Shown here one piece after another: positions 17,441-27,197 of a stretch of DNA of 63,793 nt; position 1 is the stretch's first letter; each line of letters opens with the position of its first letter. Origin of the DNA: an uncultured Shimia sp. (GTDB taxonomy: Bacteria > Pseudomonadota > Alphaproteobacteria > Rhodobacterales > Rhodobacteraceae); contig NZ_CAJXIV010000012.1 in the NCBI RefSeq assembly GCF_913054185.1, forward strand, positions 1 to 63,793, written 5' to 3'. The notes below the pieces were generated by a model. It worked only from the letters and a program-made list of their open reading frames with translations. It made no database searches and was not told where the DNA came from. Position numbers and translations under genes: made by a program.

Positions 17441-18259
17441 TTAGCTCAGCCAACGCTTACGACGGCGATAAGAGCGCACGTCGCGGAAGGATTTCCGTCC
17501 GTCATCGCTCATGCCGAGGTAGAATTCTTTTACGTCTGGGTTTTCGCGCAGCTCAGCGGCAGGGCCGTCCATCACCACACGTCCGCTTTCCAGAATGTAG
17601 CCGTAATGCGCAAAGCGCAGCGCCACGTTGGTGTTCTGTTCCGCAAGCAAGAAGGTGTTGCCCTCTTTCTCGTTGAGATCTTTCACGATGTTGAAGATCT
17701 CTTCGACCAGCTGTGGTGCCAGACCCATGGAGGGCTCGTCCAGCAGAATGCATTCCGGCTTACTCATCAGCGCGCGGCCAATCGCAACCATTTGTTGCTC
17801 ACCACCAGAGGTGTAGCCCGCCTGAGATTTGCGACGTTCTTTAAGGCGCGGAAAGTAGTTGTAGACCATTTCGAGGTCGGCGGCGACGTCACCACCGCTG
17901 CGGGTATAGGCCCCGGTCAGCAGGTTTTCCTCAACGGTCAGGTGTTCAAAACAGTGACGGCCTTCCATCACTTGGATCACGCCTTTTTTCACCAGAGACG
18001 CGGGGTCCTGATCGGCGATGGGTTCGCCCCGATAGTGGATCGAGCCTTTGGTCACCTCGCCACGCTCAGAGTGCAGCAGGTTGGAGATGGCCTTCAGCGT
18101 TGTGGTTTTGCCTGCGCCGTTGCCGCCCAGCAGTGCGGTGATGCCGCCTTTGGGAACCGCAAGGCTCACGCCTTTGAGCACGAGGATCACGTGGTTGTAG
18201 ATCACCTCGATGTTGTTGACCTCCAAAAGGGTCTCTTGGGTGCGACCAGCGTCAAGCAT
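17441..18259 (-). CDS. livF: LivF-type ABC ATPase, operon 1
   Basis: 272 residues. Walker A is GGNGAGKTT, the ABC signature region reads YTSGGEQQM rather than LSGG, and Walker B is CILLDEPS. It is the second ATPase of a branched-chain amino acid (HAAT) type importer, working with LivG at 22106. It has about 20 extra basic residues at the C-terminus (RSYRRRKR). Whether it carries amino acids or other carboxylates is not shown; the neighbouring ligases favour carboxylic acids. Confidence 0.9.
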   Translation of the reverse strand: MLDAGRTQETLLEVNNIEVIYNHVILVLKGVSLAVPKGGITALLGGNGAGKTTTLKAISNLLHSERGEVTKGSIHYRGEPIADQDPASLVKKGVIQVMEGRHCFEHLTVEENLLTGAYTRSGGDVAADLEMVYNYFPRLKERRKSQAGYTSGGEQQMVAIGRALMSKPECILLDEPSMGLAPQLVEEIFNIVKDLNEKEGNTFLLAEQNTNVALRFAHYGYILESGRVVMDGPAAELRENPDVKEFYLGMSDDGRKSFRDVRSYRRRKRWLS

Positions 18260-18334
18260 GTGCGTTGTCTTTCATCTCACGTTCTAGGGTGTCCCGGCCG
18301 GTGTGCCCGGCCGAGACAAAGGTTTCAAACAGGC

Positions 18335-19618
18335 TTACTTACAGCCCATTTCGATGTTGTTTTCAGCAGCATAGGCGTTGGAATCTTCTGCGATCAGCCC
18401 ACCGATCACGTCCTGGTCGGTTTCTGCAAACTCAGAGATCAGGGACCACGTCTGGCTGTCCGCATCCCACTGCGTCACACCAACGAGGCCTGGGCCACCG
18501 TGGTTTTCGCAGGACACGTCAAAGGACGGACCAAAGTTTGGCATACCCAGCGCGGTCATCTTCTCTTCGGTGATGGACAGAGCTTCCATACCGTCGCGCA
18601 TTTGACCCGCGTTGATGTCTGCGGTGCCGTGGATTTCCTGAGCGGTTTTTGCCGCTTCGGCTGCGAGCATCGCTGCGTACATGCCACGGTTATAGAGAAC
18701 GTTGCCGATTTGATCGCCTGCGCCCGCTGCTTTGCCGGTATCCACAACATGTTTCTGGATGTCGTCAAAGACAGGGAAGTCACGACCCACATTGTGGAAG
18801 GTCAGCGCTTTGTAGCCATTGGCTTTTGCACCTGCGGACAGAACGTCATGCTCAGCACCAGACCACCAGATACCGATGAAGTTTTCCATTGGGAAACGGA
18901 TGTTGGCCGCTTCCTGAATGGCAACCTGGTTCATCACGCCCCAGCCCCACATCAGAACAGTGTCTGGCTTCTCACGACGGATCTGCAGCCACTGGGACTT
19001 CTGCTCCTGACCAGGGTGGTCAACAGGCATCAGGCTCAGTTCAAAACCGTGCTTCTTCTGCAGCTCTTCGAGCGTGCGGATCGGCTCTTTGCCGTAGGCG
19101 GAGTTGTGATAGACCAGCGCAATTTTGTGGCCGTTCAAATCGCCGCCATTTTCAGCCAGCAGATAGTTCACGGCGCCAGAAGCACCATTCCAGTAGCTGC
19201 CTGGGTAGTTGAAGGTGTGGCTGAACACTTTGCCGTTTGCAGCAGAAGTCCGGCCGTAGCCCATGGTGTGCATCGGGATGTTGTCAGCTGTGGTTTTTGG
19301 GATCAGCTGGTAGGTGATGCCGGTGGACAGCGGTTGATACACCAGAGCGCCTTCGCCTTTGGTGGATTCGTAGCATTCCACACCTTTTTCGGTGTTGTAG
19401 CCGGTTTCACATTCCAGCAGGCGGGTTGGAACGCCGCCGATGCCGCCATCACGCTCGTTGAGCAGGGTGAAATAGTCGGCATAGCCGTCTGCAAACGGGA
19501 TGCCGCCTGCTGCGTATGGGCCGGTGCGGTAGCTGAGCGACGGGAACACAAGGTCCGCCATTGCTGGAGCTGCTGCCATTACGGCCGCTACGGCCATCGT
19601 TGCAAATTTAGTTTTCAT
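18335..19618 (-). CDS. Periplasmic substrate-binding protein, liv operon 1
   Basis: 427 residues with a signal peptide (MKTKFATMAVAAVMAAAPAM, cleavage near residue 22). Peripla_BP_6 fold protein for an ABC importer. The sequence is longer than LivJ/K (about 370) and lacks close likeness to them; a mature N-terminal LSYRTGPYAAGGIPFADGY motif is notable. GGAGG sits 8 bases before the chosen ATG. Longer-than-usual members in roseobacters sit with CoA ligases, so an aromatic or fatty acid ligand is possible; this is inference. Confidence 0.88.
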   Translation of the reverse strand: MKTKFATMAVAAVMAAAPAMADLVFPSLSYRTGPYAAGGIPFADGYADYFTLLNERDGGIGGVPTRLLECETGYNTEKGVECYESTKGEGALVYQPLSTGITYQLIPKTTADNIPMHTMGYGRTSAANGKVFSHTFNYPGSYWNGASGAVNYLLAENGGDLNGHKIALVYHNSAYGKEPIRTLEELQKKHGFELSLMPVDHPGQEQKSQWLQIRREKPDTVLMWGWGVMNQVAIQEAANIRFPMENFIGIWWSGAEHDVLSAGAKANGYKALTFHNVGRDFPVFDDIQKHVVDTGKAAGAGDQIGNVLYNRGMYAAMLAAEAAKTAQEIHGTADINAGQMRDGMEALSITEEKMTALGMPNFGPSFDVSCENHGGPGLVGVTQWDADSQTWSLISEFAETDQDVIGGLIAEDSNAYAAENNIEMGCK

Positions 19619-19698
19619 CGGGTTATTCCTCCCATGGTTATTTCCGATGTGGATTGCCGAGGCCTCCCCGCCCCGGAATGGTTGGTTCTGGCCCCGCC

Positions 19699-20775
19699 TT
19701 AGTGCGGGAAGGGCCACAACCGCAGTTTCTGTTTGGCCACGCGCCAGAGTTGGGCAAGGCCATGTGGTTCCAAGATCAGGAACATGATGATCAGGCCGCC
19801 AACAATCACAAGCTGCAAATGCGCCACGATGTCGGTGGGCCAGCCAAGCATGTCCACGCCAACCACTTTCAGCACCACCGGCAGCAGCACCAAGAAGGCT
19901 GCGCCAGCAAAGGAGCCAAAGATCGACCCCAGACCACCAATGATGATCATGAACAGCACGAGGAACGATTTGGTGATGCCGAAGGCCTCGCCAACTTCCA
20001 CCGCGCCAAGATACAGCGCAAAGAACAATGCGCCGGAGATGCCAACAAAGAAGCCGGAGACCCCAAAGGCGCTGATTTTTGCTTTCAGTGGGTTCACACC
20101 GATGATTTCAGCGGCGATGTCCATGTCACGAATGGCCATCCATTTCCGGCCTGCCATGCCGCGTGTCAGATTGCGCGCGATGAGGGCGCTGAGCACAAGG
20201 AACACGAGACAGAACAGATATGTCGCCCAAGCTTCAGTGTTTGGCCCGGTGACCGGCACGCCAAAGACCATCCGCTCTGGTGCGTTGATCTGACCAGATG
20301 CGGAATTGTTGTAGAACCACGGCACCCGGTTAAAGAGCCACACCAGGAAGAACTGCGCCGCAAGTGTTGCCACCGCTAGGTAGAAACCTTTGATGCGCAG
20401 AGACGGCAAACCAAAAATCACGCAGACAAAGCCGGTGATCCCGCCAGACAGGAGCACGTGGAAGAAGATGTTCACGTCCGGGAAGGAGGTCATTAGCTTG
20501 TAACAAGCGTAGGCCCCCACCGCCATGAATCCACCGGTGCCCAAAGACACCTGCCCACAGTAGCCCACAAGAATGTTCAGGCCGATGGCCGCAATCGAGT
20601 AGATCAGGAACGGCAGCAGAATGGCGTTGGCCCAGTAATCGTTGATCACAAACGGGATCACCAGAAAGGCCACAACCAGGGCAAGGTAGTACCCCACGCG
20701 GTCGATCTTGATCGGGAACGTTTGGTTGTCCGCCGAGTAGGTCTTTTTGAAATCGCCAGCTTCACGATAGAACAT
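19699..20775 (-). CDS. livM: LivM-type ABC permease, operon 1
   Basis: 358 residues with about ten membrane segments and the BPD_transp_2 pattern (IYSIAAIGLNILVGYCGQVS, then GTGGFMAVGAYACY). It forms the channel with LivH. An N-terminal cytoplasmic tail of about 28 residues precedes the first helix. The ATG shares one base with the stop of the small membrane-protein gene (TGATG), which argues for coupled translation. Confidence 0.93.
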   Translation of the reverse strand: MFYREAGDFKKTYSADNQTFPIKIDRVGYYLALVVAFLVIPFVINDYWANAILLPFLIYSIAAIGLNILVGYCGQVSLGTGGFMAVGAYACYKLMTSFPDVNIFFHVLLSGGITGFVCVIFGLPSLRIKGFYLAVATLAAQFFLVWLFNRVPWFYNNSASGQINAPERMVFGVPVTGPNTEAWATYLFCLVFLVLSALIARNLTRGMAGRKWMAIRDMDIAAEIIGVNPLKAKISAFGVSGFFVGISGALFFALYLGAVEVGEAFGITKSFLVLFMIIIGGLGSIFGSFAGAAFLVLLPVVLKVVGVDMLGWPTDIVAHLQLVIVGGLIIMFLILEPHGLAQLWRVAKQKLRLWPFPH

Positions 20776-21032
20776 CAGGCGGTCTCCTCGTTGTATTCTT
20801 TTTCAAGGTGGGACCGGTCCGCCCGGTTCCGAGGTTTTGCATAGCCGGAGGTTTCCGCGTCGCGGACCAGCCGGAAGAAAGTCCAGGTGCCAAACAGCCC
20901 GCCAAACGCCGCCACTAGGGCGGCTGTGGTCATTTCTTCGGGCCGGGACACGTCACCAGTGAAGGCGAGGTAGCCAAAGACCCAAAAACCGGACCAAGCA
21001 ATAACGTTCATGACAGCGAGCGACTTGGACAT
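20775..21032 (-). CDS. Small two-helix membrane protein inside liv operon 1
   Basis: 85 residues with two hydrophobic segments, about 8-25 (VIAWSGFWVFGYLAF) and 36-56 (ALVAAFGGLFGTWTFFRLV), and a charged C-terminal tail rich in Arg and Glu. It is not a known Liv component. It begins 3 bases after the livH stop and touches the livM start, so it is tightly built into the permease operon. It might assist permease assembly or regulate transport. Function unknown. Confidence 0.8.
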   Translation of the reverse strand: MSKSLAVMNVIAWSGFWVFGYLAFTGDVSRPEEMTTAALVAAFGGLFGTWTFFRLVRDAETSGYAKPRNRADRSHLEKEYNEETA

Positions 21033-21035
21033 GTG

Positions 21036-22064
21036 TCAGACCCTCTCGATGATCTTTTCGCCAAACAGGCCTTGGGGCCGGAAGACGAGGAATACGAGGG
21101 CGAGCACATAGGCAAACCAGTTCTCGGTTGCGCCACCAAGGTTGATCACGCCGCCAAAACACTGACCGATGCCGAAGCAGTATTCGAACATCTTCTCGCC
21201 CACACCGATGATCAGACCACCCACAATGGCGCCCGGGATCGAAGTAAAGCCACCCAACATCAGCACCGGCAGAGCTTTCAGCGCGATCAGCGACAGCGAG
21301 AACTGCACGCCAGATTTGGCGCCCCACATGATGCCTGCGACCAGGGCCACAAACCCTGCAAGAGACCAGACCAGAACCCAGATGAAGTTCAAGGAGATGC
21401 CCACAGACAACGCGGCCTGGTGATCATCCGCCACCGCCCGCATGGCGCGGCCTTGCTTGGTGTATTGGCTGAATGCCACCAAGGCGATCACCAGCACGAT
21501 GGCCACAAGTGTCGCCGTGATGTCGAGGTTGTCGATGAAGAAGCCCACGCCCCAGGCGTTATAGGCGGCATCGTCAATCGCCAAGTTCATGCCTTGGGGC
21601 AAGCACAGCTCGCCGGGCAGACAGAAGGTCAGGGTTTTGATTTCCGAGTTCCACATCAGGTCAGCAAAACCTTCGAGGAAATACGCCAGACCGATGGTGG
21701 CCATGAAGAGAATGATTGGCTCTTGGCCCACCAGATGGCGGAACACAAAGCGTTGCACCGCCCAGGCCAGCAGGATCATCACACCCACGGTGAGGATCAG
21801 CGCAAACGCCGAGGAAATGTTCCAGCCAAAGCTGTGTACGTGTGTGCCAAAGATCGCGTTGATCAAATGGGCAAACGGCACTTGACCGTTCTGAATGCCC
21901 ACAAGGGTCATCGCGGCAAACAGCGCCATCACACCCTGGGCAAAGTTGAAGATACCGGACGCTTTGTAGATCAGCACGAAGCCCAGCGCGACAAGCGCAT
22001 AAAGCACCCCAGACATGAGGCCGTTGGCAAAGACCTCCATCGCAAATACGAGTTGTTCAGACAT
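21036..22064 (-). CDS. livH: LivH-type ABC permease, operon 1
   Basis: 342 residues, membrane permease with GVLYALVALGFVLIYKASGI and NFAQGVMALFAAM at the start, typical of LivH. It has an insert near residue 130-165 with two cysteines (FCLPGELCLPQG), longer than in the second operon's LivH (291 residues). The insert is predicted periplasmic; a disulphide is possible. Confidence 0.93.
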   Translation of the reverse strand: MSEQLVFAMEVFANGLMSGVLYALVALGFVLIYKASGIFNFAQGVMALFAAMTLVGIQNGQVPFAHLINAIFGTHVHSFGWNISSAFALILTVGVMILLAWAVQRFVFRHLVGQEPIILFMATIGLAYFLEGFADLMWNSEIKTLTFCLPGELCLPQGMNLAIDDAAYNAWGVGFFIDNLDITATLVAIVLVIALVAFSQYTKQGRAMRAVADDHQAALSVGISLNFIWVLVWSLAGFVALVAGIMWGAKSGVQFSLSLIALKALPVLMLGGFTSIPGAIVGGLIIGVGEKMFEYCFGIGQCFGGVINLGGATENWFAYVLALVFLVFRPQGLFGEKIIERV

Positions 22065-22105
22065 CGCCTACGCCTCCGATTTTAACTTTGAGATCAAAGA
22101 GATGC

Positions 22106-22927
22106 TTAGTCATGTGCCACCCCCAAATACGCGTCGATGACGTCTTGGTTGTTGCGCACTTCGCTGGGTGTGCCGTCGCCAATTTTTTTGCCGTAATCCA
22201 TCACGACAACCCGGTCTGACAGGTCCATAACCACCCCCATGTCGTGCTCAATCAGCGCGATGGTGGTGCCAAACTCGTCGTTCATGTCGAGAATAAAGCG
22301 GGACATGTCCTCTTTTTCCTCAACGTTCATGCCAGCCATCGGCTCGTCCAGCAGCAGAATGGAAGGTTCTGCGGCAAGCGCGCGCGCCAGTTCCACACGT
22401 TTTTTCAGACCATACGGCAGACGCCCAACCGGGGTTTTGCGGATCGCCTGAATCTCAAGGAAGTCGATGATTCTCTCAACTTTCTCGCGGTTCTCAACTT
22501 CTTCGCGTTCCGCTTTGCCTTTCCAGATGGCCTGCTCAAAGAGGTTGGCTTTCATCTGGCGCAAGCGGCCGGTCATAACGTTGTCCAAAACGGTCATGCC
22601 TTCAAACAGTGCGATGTTCTGGAAGGTCCGGGCAATGCCCTGCCCCGCCACCTGATACGGCTTCATGGGCGGGCGCTTTGCACCTTTGTACCAAACCTCA
22701 CCTTCTTGCGGCACGTAGAAGCCGGAGATCACGTTCAACATCGAAGATTTGCCAGCGCCGTTCGGGCCGATGATCGCGCGGATCTCGCCTTCGCGGATGT
22801 CAAAGCTGATGTCGGTGATCGCTTTCACACCCCCAAAACGCAGCGTGATGTTTTTCATTTCCATCACGGTTGGGCCAATGGTGCGGCCGTCGTCCGTGAC
22901 GTAGCTATCGTTGCTCATGTCATTCAT
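22106..22927 (-). CDS. livG: LivG-type ABC ATPase, operon 1
   Basis: 273 residues. Walker A is GPNGAGKSS, the signature region LPYGLKKRVELARAL has PYG in place of SGG, as often in LivG, and Walker B is ILLLDEPM. The start ATG overlaps the stop of the acyl-CoA synthetase gene (ATGA), linking the ligase to the importer. An internal ATG at 22918 is an alternative start. Confidence 0.92.
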   Translation of the reverse strand: MNDMSNDSYVTDDGRTIGPTVMEMKNITLRFGGVKAITDISFDIREGEIRAIIGPNGAGKSSMLNVISGFYVPQEGEVWYKGAKRPPMKPYQVAGQGIARTFQNIALFEGMTVLDNVMTGRLRQMKANLFEQAIWKGKAEREEVENREKVERIIDFLEIQAIRKTPVGRLPYGLKKRVELARALAAEPSILLLDEPMAGMNVEEKEDMSRFILDMNDEFGTTIALIEHDMGVVMDLSDRVVVMDYGKKIGDGTPSEVRNNQDVIDAYLGVAHD

Positions 22928-25080
22928 TCCGCTGCTATCTTACTGGCCGTTGGCGCAACTTGGGCGTCGCGCAGCTCAAGCGTTGCACTGATCGAGCCTT
23001 TGCGGCCATCTTCATAGGTCACTTCGGTGTTGGTGGAGACACTGGCTGAGCCGTCATAAAGACCATCCACCAGGTCTTTAAATTTATCCGCCACAATCAC
23101 GCGGCGCACCTTGCGGGTTCGGGTCATTTCGCCGTCATCCGCATCCAGCTCTTTATGCAGAACCAAGAAGCGGTGGATCTGACAACCCGCCAACATTGGG
23201 TCATCCGCCACAGAGCGGTTCACCGCTTCGACGTGCCCTTGAATGCTGTCGAGCACTTTTGGGTGGCCAGCCAGTTCCTGATAGGAGGCGTAAGCAATGT
23301 TGTTGCGTTCCGCCCAGTTGCCCACCGCTGTCAGGTCGATGTTGATAAAGGCCACACAACGGTCCTTGCCATTGCCAAACAGCACGGCCTCAAGGATGTC
23401 GGGGTAGAACTTCAGTTTGTTCTCAACATACTTTGGCGCAAACATGGAGCCATCAGCCATTTTGCCAACGTCTTTGGCCCGGTCGATGATGCGCAAGTGG
23501 CCGCTGTCTTCTTCAAAGAAGCCCGCGTCACCTGTGGCAACCCAGCCTTCGGCGTCCTTGGTGGACGCGGTGCTTTCCGGGTTGTTGTAATACTCCACAA
23601 ACGTGCCGGGGCTGCGGTAGAAGATCTCGCCATTGTCGGCAATTTTGATTTCCACGTCAGGGCTTGGCACACCCACAGTGTCGGCGCGCACTTCGCCATC
23701 CGGTTGGGCGGTGATGAAGACGGTGGCTTCGGTCTGACCGTAGAGCTGCTTCAGGTTGATGCCCAAGGAGCGGTAAAATTCGAAGATTTCCGGACCAATC
23801 GCTTCCCCGGCGGTGTACCCCACACGCACGCGGCCAAAGCCCAACGTGTCTTTCAGGGGACCGTAGACCAGCACGTTGCCCATGCGATACTTGAAGTAGT
23901 CCCGCAGATTGCCGCGATAGAGATTCAATAGAATTGGATCTTTCGCTTTGAAATGCTCACGCGCTTTGCTGCCATGGCGCAGCTTGGCGAAAGCCATGCG
24001 AATGCCGTTTTCCAGCAGCGTTTCCATCGCAAAGCCAATACCCATCGCATAGCGGAAAGCATTTTTCACGCGGCGCTTCATATCCGGCTTGGCCAAGCTG
24101 CGCTTGGGCATGCCGTATTTCTCACCGGTGGTTTTGGCGAAGTCCATAAAGTGATGGAACAGGGCGTATTTCAGATCACCACTGTCTTCCATGCGGATCA
24201 TTACGCTGGTCAGTGAGGTTTCAAAAATCCGCGGCGGCGCGAAATAGTACGTAGGACCAATTTCGCGCAGGTCGGTCATCATGGTTTCCGCTGATTCCGG
24301 GCAGTTCACACAGAACCCGCACCAGTAAGCCTGACCCACAGAGAAGATAAAATCGCCGACCCAAGCCATCGGCAGGTAGGACAGAATTTCTTCGTCCCCT
24401 GTCAGACTGTCAAAATCGGAGGAGTTCTTGGCACTTTCGATGACATTGCGGTTGGAGAGCACCACACCTTTGGGTTTGCCGGTGGTGCCGGAGGTGTAGA
24501 GCATCACGCAGGTGCTGTCATAATCGAGCTTCTCGCGGCGGGATTTCAGCTCACCAATCAGCTCGTCATGGGCCGCGCGGCCCTGCGCTTGAATGTTGCC
24601 AAACTCATGCAGCTGGCGATGGTCATACTTCCGCAACCCACGTGGGTCGACGTAGACCATATGCTCAAACTGGTGCAGCTTGTCTTGGATCTCGATGATC
24701 TTGTCGACCTGCTCCTGATCCTCAACAATGGCGTATTTCGCGCCACAGTGACCCAGAATGTATTCCATCTCTTCGGCGGCACTGTCGTTATAGACCGGCA
24801 CCGGCACCGCACCCACGGATTGGGCGGCAACCATTGACCAATAGAAAGACGGGCGGTTGCGCCCGATGATGGCGACAAAGTCACCCTCTTTTACACCCAG
24901 ATTGATCAGACCAAGCGCCAGCGCTTCGATCTCTTTCTCGGTCATTGCCCAAGTCCAGGTCTGCCAGATCCCGAACTCTTTCTCCCGGTATGCATCTTTG
25001 TCTGCAAACTGGGCGGCGTTCCGCTGCAACAGCGCCGGAATGGACGCAAGTCCCCCGGTCGCCTGTGACGACTGTGCCAA
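22924..25080 (-). CDS. Long-chain-type acyl-CoA synthetase, first gene of liv operon 1
   Basis: 718 residues, AMP-binding superfamily. The phosphate loop YTSGTTGKPKGVV is near residue 190-205, and the adenine motif YGQTEATVF is near 450. An insert of about 60 residues (KYGMPKRSLAKPDMKRRV and following) and the length fit the long-chain FACL branch more than short-chain Acs. It activates an acid to acyl-CoA in the cytoplasm, likely the solute brought in by the Liv genes that follow. A 195-base region separates it from the divergent kinase gene. Confidence 0.9.
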   Translation of the reverse strand: MAQSSQATGGLASIPALLQRNAAQFADKDAYREKEFGIWQTWTWAMTEKEIEALALGLINLGVKEGDFVAIIGRNRPSFYWSMVAAQSVGAVPVPVYNDSAAEEMEYILGHCGAKYAIVEDQEQVDKIIEIQDKLHQFEHMVYVDPRGLRKYDHRQLHEFGNIQAQGRAAHDELIGELKSRREKLDYDSTCVMLYTSGTTGKPKGVVLSNRNVIESAKNSSDFDSLTGDEEILSYLPMAWVGDFIFSVGQAYWCGFCVNCPESAETMMTDLREIGPTYYFAPPRIFETSLTSVMIRMEDSGDLKYALFHHFMDFAKTTGEKYGMPKRSLAKPDMKRRVKNAFRYAMGIGFAMETLLENGIRMAFAKLRHGSKAREHFKAKDPILLNLYRGNLRDYFKYRMGNVLVYGPLKDTLGFGRVRVGYTAGEAIGPEIFEFYRSLGINLKQLYGQTEATVFITAQPDGEVRADTVGVPSPDVEIKIADNGEIFYRSPGTFVEYYNNPESTASTKDAEGWVATGDAGFFEEDSGHLRIIDRAKDVGKMADGSMFAPKYVENKLKFYPDILEAVLFGNGKDRCVAFINIDLTAVGNWAERNNIAYASYQELAGHPKVLDSIQGHVEAVNRSVADDPMLAGCQIHRFLVLHKELDADDGEMTRTRKVRRVIVADKFKDLVDGLYDGSASVSTNTEVTYEDGRKGSISATLELRDAQVAPTASKIAAE

Positions 25081-25275
25081 ATTATCTTCCTCCCTTAAGC
25101 CTGTCGAAACAGGCCAAAATCGCGCAAGCGATTCTCCACCTCTAGTGGTGCGTGTTTCACCCTGTCGGTCAACTTTTTCTTAAAGTTTTCCCAATCCTTA
25201 CGAATTGTAACAGGTCGCATTTCTTCCTTTTCGCGCCCCCAAATTGGGTGTTAGCGGTAGAGGAGAAGGAGAGCC
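25081..25275. promoter_or_regulatory. Divergent control region of liv operon 1 and the kinase gene
   Basis: 195 bases between two divergent starts. It holds GCCTG-tcgaaa-CAGGC and an AT-rich stretch (TTTTTCTTAAAGTTTTCCC near 25170). AGGAGAAGGAGAG precedes the kinase ATG. This is the likely site for both promoters and for the response regulator at 27198. Confidence 0.5.
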
Positions 25276-27189
25276 ATGATGGAGCGAGCCGCAGCGACAC
25301 AGGCCATGACCGTTGCTGGTCTGAACCTAATCAAACAGGCGATGTCGATTTATGACAGCGATCTGAAGCTGGTGGTGGCCAATGCACGGTTTCGGGAGAT
25401 GTTCTCAATCCCGCGTGTGCTGTCACAGCCAGGTGCACCGTTTCCAGAAACCATTCGTTTTCTGATCGAAAATGGCGAATACGGCGACATCCGTGATGAG
25501 GACAAAGAAGCTTTCATCAAAGAGCGCGTTGATCGTGCGTTGAACTTTGAAGCCCATTACTTTGAACGCCAACGCGCGGATGGGCGGTGGGTCTCGGTCG
25601 AAGGCTCACCTCTGCCCGAAGGCGGCTGGGTGGCGGTCTATACCGACATCACATCAACCAAACGCCAGGAGGCTTTGCTGCGGTCGCGCTCTGAAGAGCT
25701 TTCTGACCAATTGTTGCAATATGCCGAGGAGCTGTCTGCCACCAACCGGGAATTGGAAGCCACGGTCCAAACCCTTGAGGAAGTAAAGCGTCAGCTGATG
25801 GACAGCGAGGCCCGGATGCGACTGACCGCGGAAATGATGCCCGCGCATATTGCCCACGTGGGGCCGGACCGACTGTACACCTATTCCAACCGCCGGTTGA
25901 GCACGGTGATCCCCGGGCGGCCGTCTGACATCGTGGGCGTCCACGCCAGCGAGGCGTTGGGGGACAGCGCCTACAGCCATATCAAACCGCATATGGACAA
26001 GGCGTTCCGAGGCCAGCCTTCGGTATTTGAGTTCAACGAACATCCCAGCACGCGGCGTATTCGCGCCGCCTTTACGCCGGATGACAACGACGGCGCCGCC
26101 CGTGGCGTCTATGTACTGTCGATGGATGTAACCGAAGAAACTCAGGCACGGGTGGCCTTGCAACAAACCCGGCGGCGCGAGATTGCGGCGCAGATGACCA
26201 GTGGCCTCGCACATGATTTTTCCAATCTGCTGACGATCATTTTGGGCACGCAAAGCAAGTTGCGCAAAATGGATTTGCCAGACGATGCGCGGTCGTTGAT
26301 TGAGGCAACCCTGGGCGCAGCACGGCGGGGCGGCACGCTGCTGGACAACCTGGCCAATGTGACCGGCCCACGGGTGCCAAAGCTGGCGCCAACAAATATG
26401 GTCAGTTTCCTGTCTGAGCTGGAAACCCTTGCACAGCCGACGGTGGGAGAAGAGGTCTCGCTGATCATTGAGAACAGCATCCCCGAAGGCGCGGTGCTGT
26501 TGGATCCGGCGATGTTGCATGACTCGCTGGTGAACCTGCTGTTGAATGCCGCCCATGCCTGCGGTCAGGGCGGCACCATCTTGTTGATTGCCGAGCTGAT
26601 GCAGAACACCTGGGTGCAATTTACCGTACGTGATACCGGACCGGGGTTCTCAGACGCGGCTCTGGATCATGCACTGGACCCATTTTTCACCACCAAAGGT
26701 GCGGATGGCTCCGGTCTTGGGCTGGCAATGGTGTACGACATGACCAAGCTGGTGGGCGGCGACATCAAAGTGGCCAACACGGAAACCGGCGGTCAGGTGG
26801 TGTTGCGCTTGCCGCTGCGCCGTGCGGTGCAGGATTCGACCCCTGGGCTGGCGCTGTTGGTGGAGGACAACCCGGACTTGCGCGGGTTGATCCGCGACAT
26901 GCTGACCGACATGAAGCACACGGTGATCGAGGCCGCCAGTGTGGACGAAGCCCGTGTGTTGCTGGACCAAGTGCCGGACATCACGTTGGTGTTGTCCGAT
27001 ATTTCACTTGAAGGCGACGCCACCGGTGTGGATCTGATCCGCGAATTGGGACGCGAGCGGGTGCCAACCTATCTGATGACCAGCTTGCCCCAGAGCCACG
27101 ATCTCTATATCGAAGGCGCCGCGCGCGCGCCGGTATTGCCCAAGCCTTTTACCGCTGCGCAGCTTGACCAATTCTTACATCCGAAGTGA
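25276..27189 (+). CDS. Hybrid histidine kinase with two PAS regions and receiver
   Basis: 637 residues, no membrane segment, so a cytoplasmic sensor. Order: PAS-7-like domain (about 10-125), coiled coil (130-180), second PAS (180-295), HisKA with GLAHDFSNLLT (His near 312), HATPase with GSGLGLAMVYD, then a receiver domain with phospho-Asp near 575 (LVLSDISLE). The catalytic region resembles the soluble hybrid kinases found beside carboxylate or alcohol metabolism genes. It probably phosphorylates the regulator encoded 8 bases downstream and may sense a CoA ester or internal metabolite. Confidence 0.9.
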   Translation: MMERAAATQAMTVAGLNLIKQAMSIYDSDLKLVVANARFREMFSIPRVLSQPGAPFPETIRFLIENGEYGDIRDEDKEAFIKERVDRALNFEAHYFERQRADGRWVSVEGSPLPEGGWVAVYTDITSTKRQEALLRSRSEELSDQLLQYAEELSATNRELEATVQTLEEVKRQLMDSEARMRLTAEMMPAHIAHVGPDRLYTYSNRRLSTVIPGRPSDIVGVHASEALGDSAYSHIKPHMDKAFRGQPSVFEFNEHPSTRRIRAAFTPDDNDGAARGVYVLSMDVTEETQARVALQQTRRREIAAQMTSGLAHDFSNLLTIILGTQSKLRKMDLPDDARSLIEATLGAARRGGTLLDNLANVTGPRVPKLAPTNMVSFLSELETLAQPTVGEEVSLIIENSIPEGAVLLDPAMLHDSLVNLLLNAAHACGQGGTILLIAELMQNTWVQFTVRDTGPGFSDAALDHALDPFFTTKGADGSGLGLAMVYDMTKLVGGDIKVANTETGGQVVLRLPLRRAVQDSTPGLALLVEDNPDLRGLIRDMLTDMKHTVIEAASVDEARVLLDQVPDITLVLSDISLEGDATGVDLIRELGRERVPTYLMTSLPQSHDLYIEGAARAPVLPKPFTAAQLDQFLHPK

Positions 27190-27197
27190 GCCCCACC

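Noticed and set aside
17429..19702. 757-codon open frame on the plus strand opposite liv operon 1 genes
   Set aside because: It lies antisense to three well-recognised genes, has no domain pattern, is rich in His, Arg, Gln and Cys as antisense frames of GC-rich genes are, and has no ribosome site.
21033..22085. 350-codon open frame opposite livH
   Set aside because: Composition is His/Asp/Lys-rich in the way expected of an antisense membrane gene; no domain is seen.
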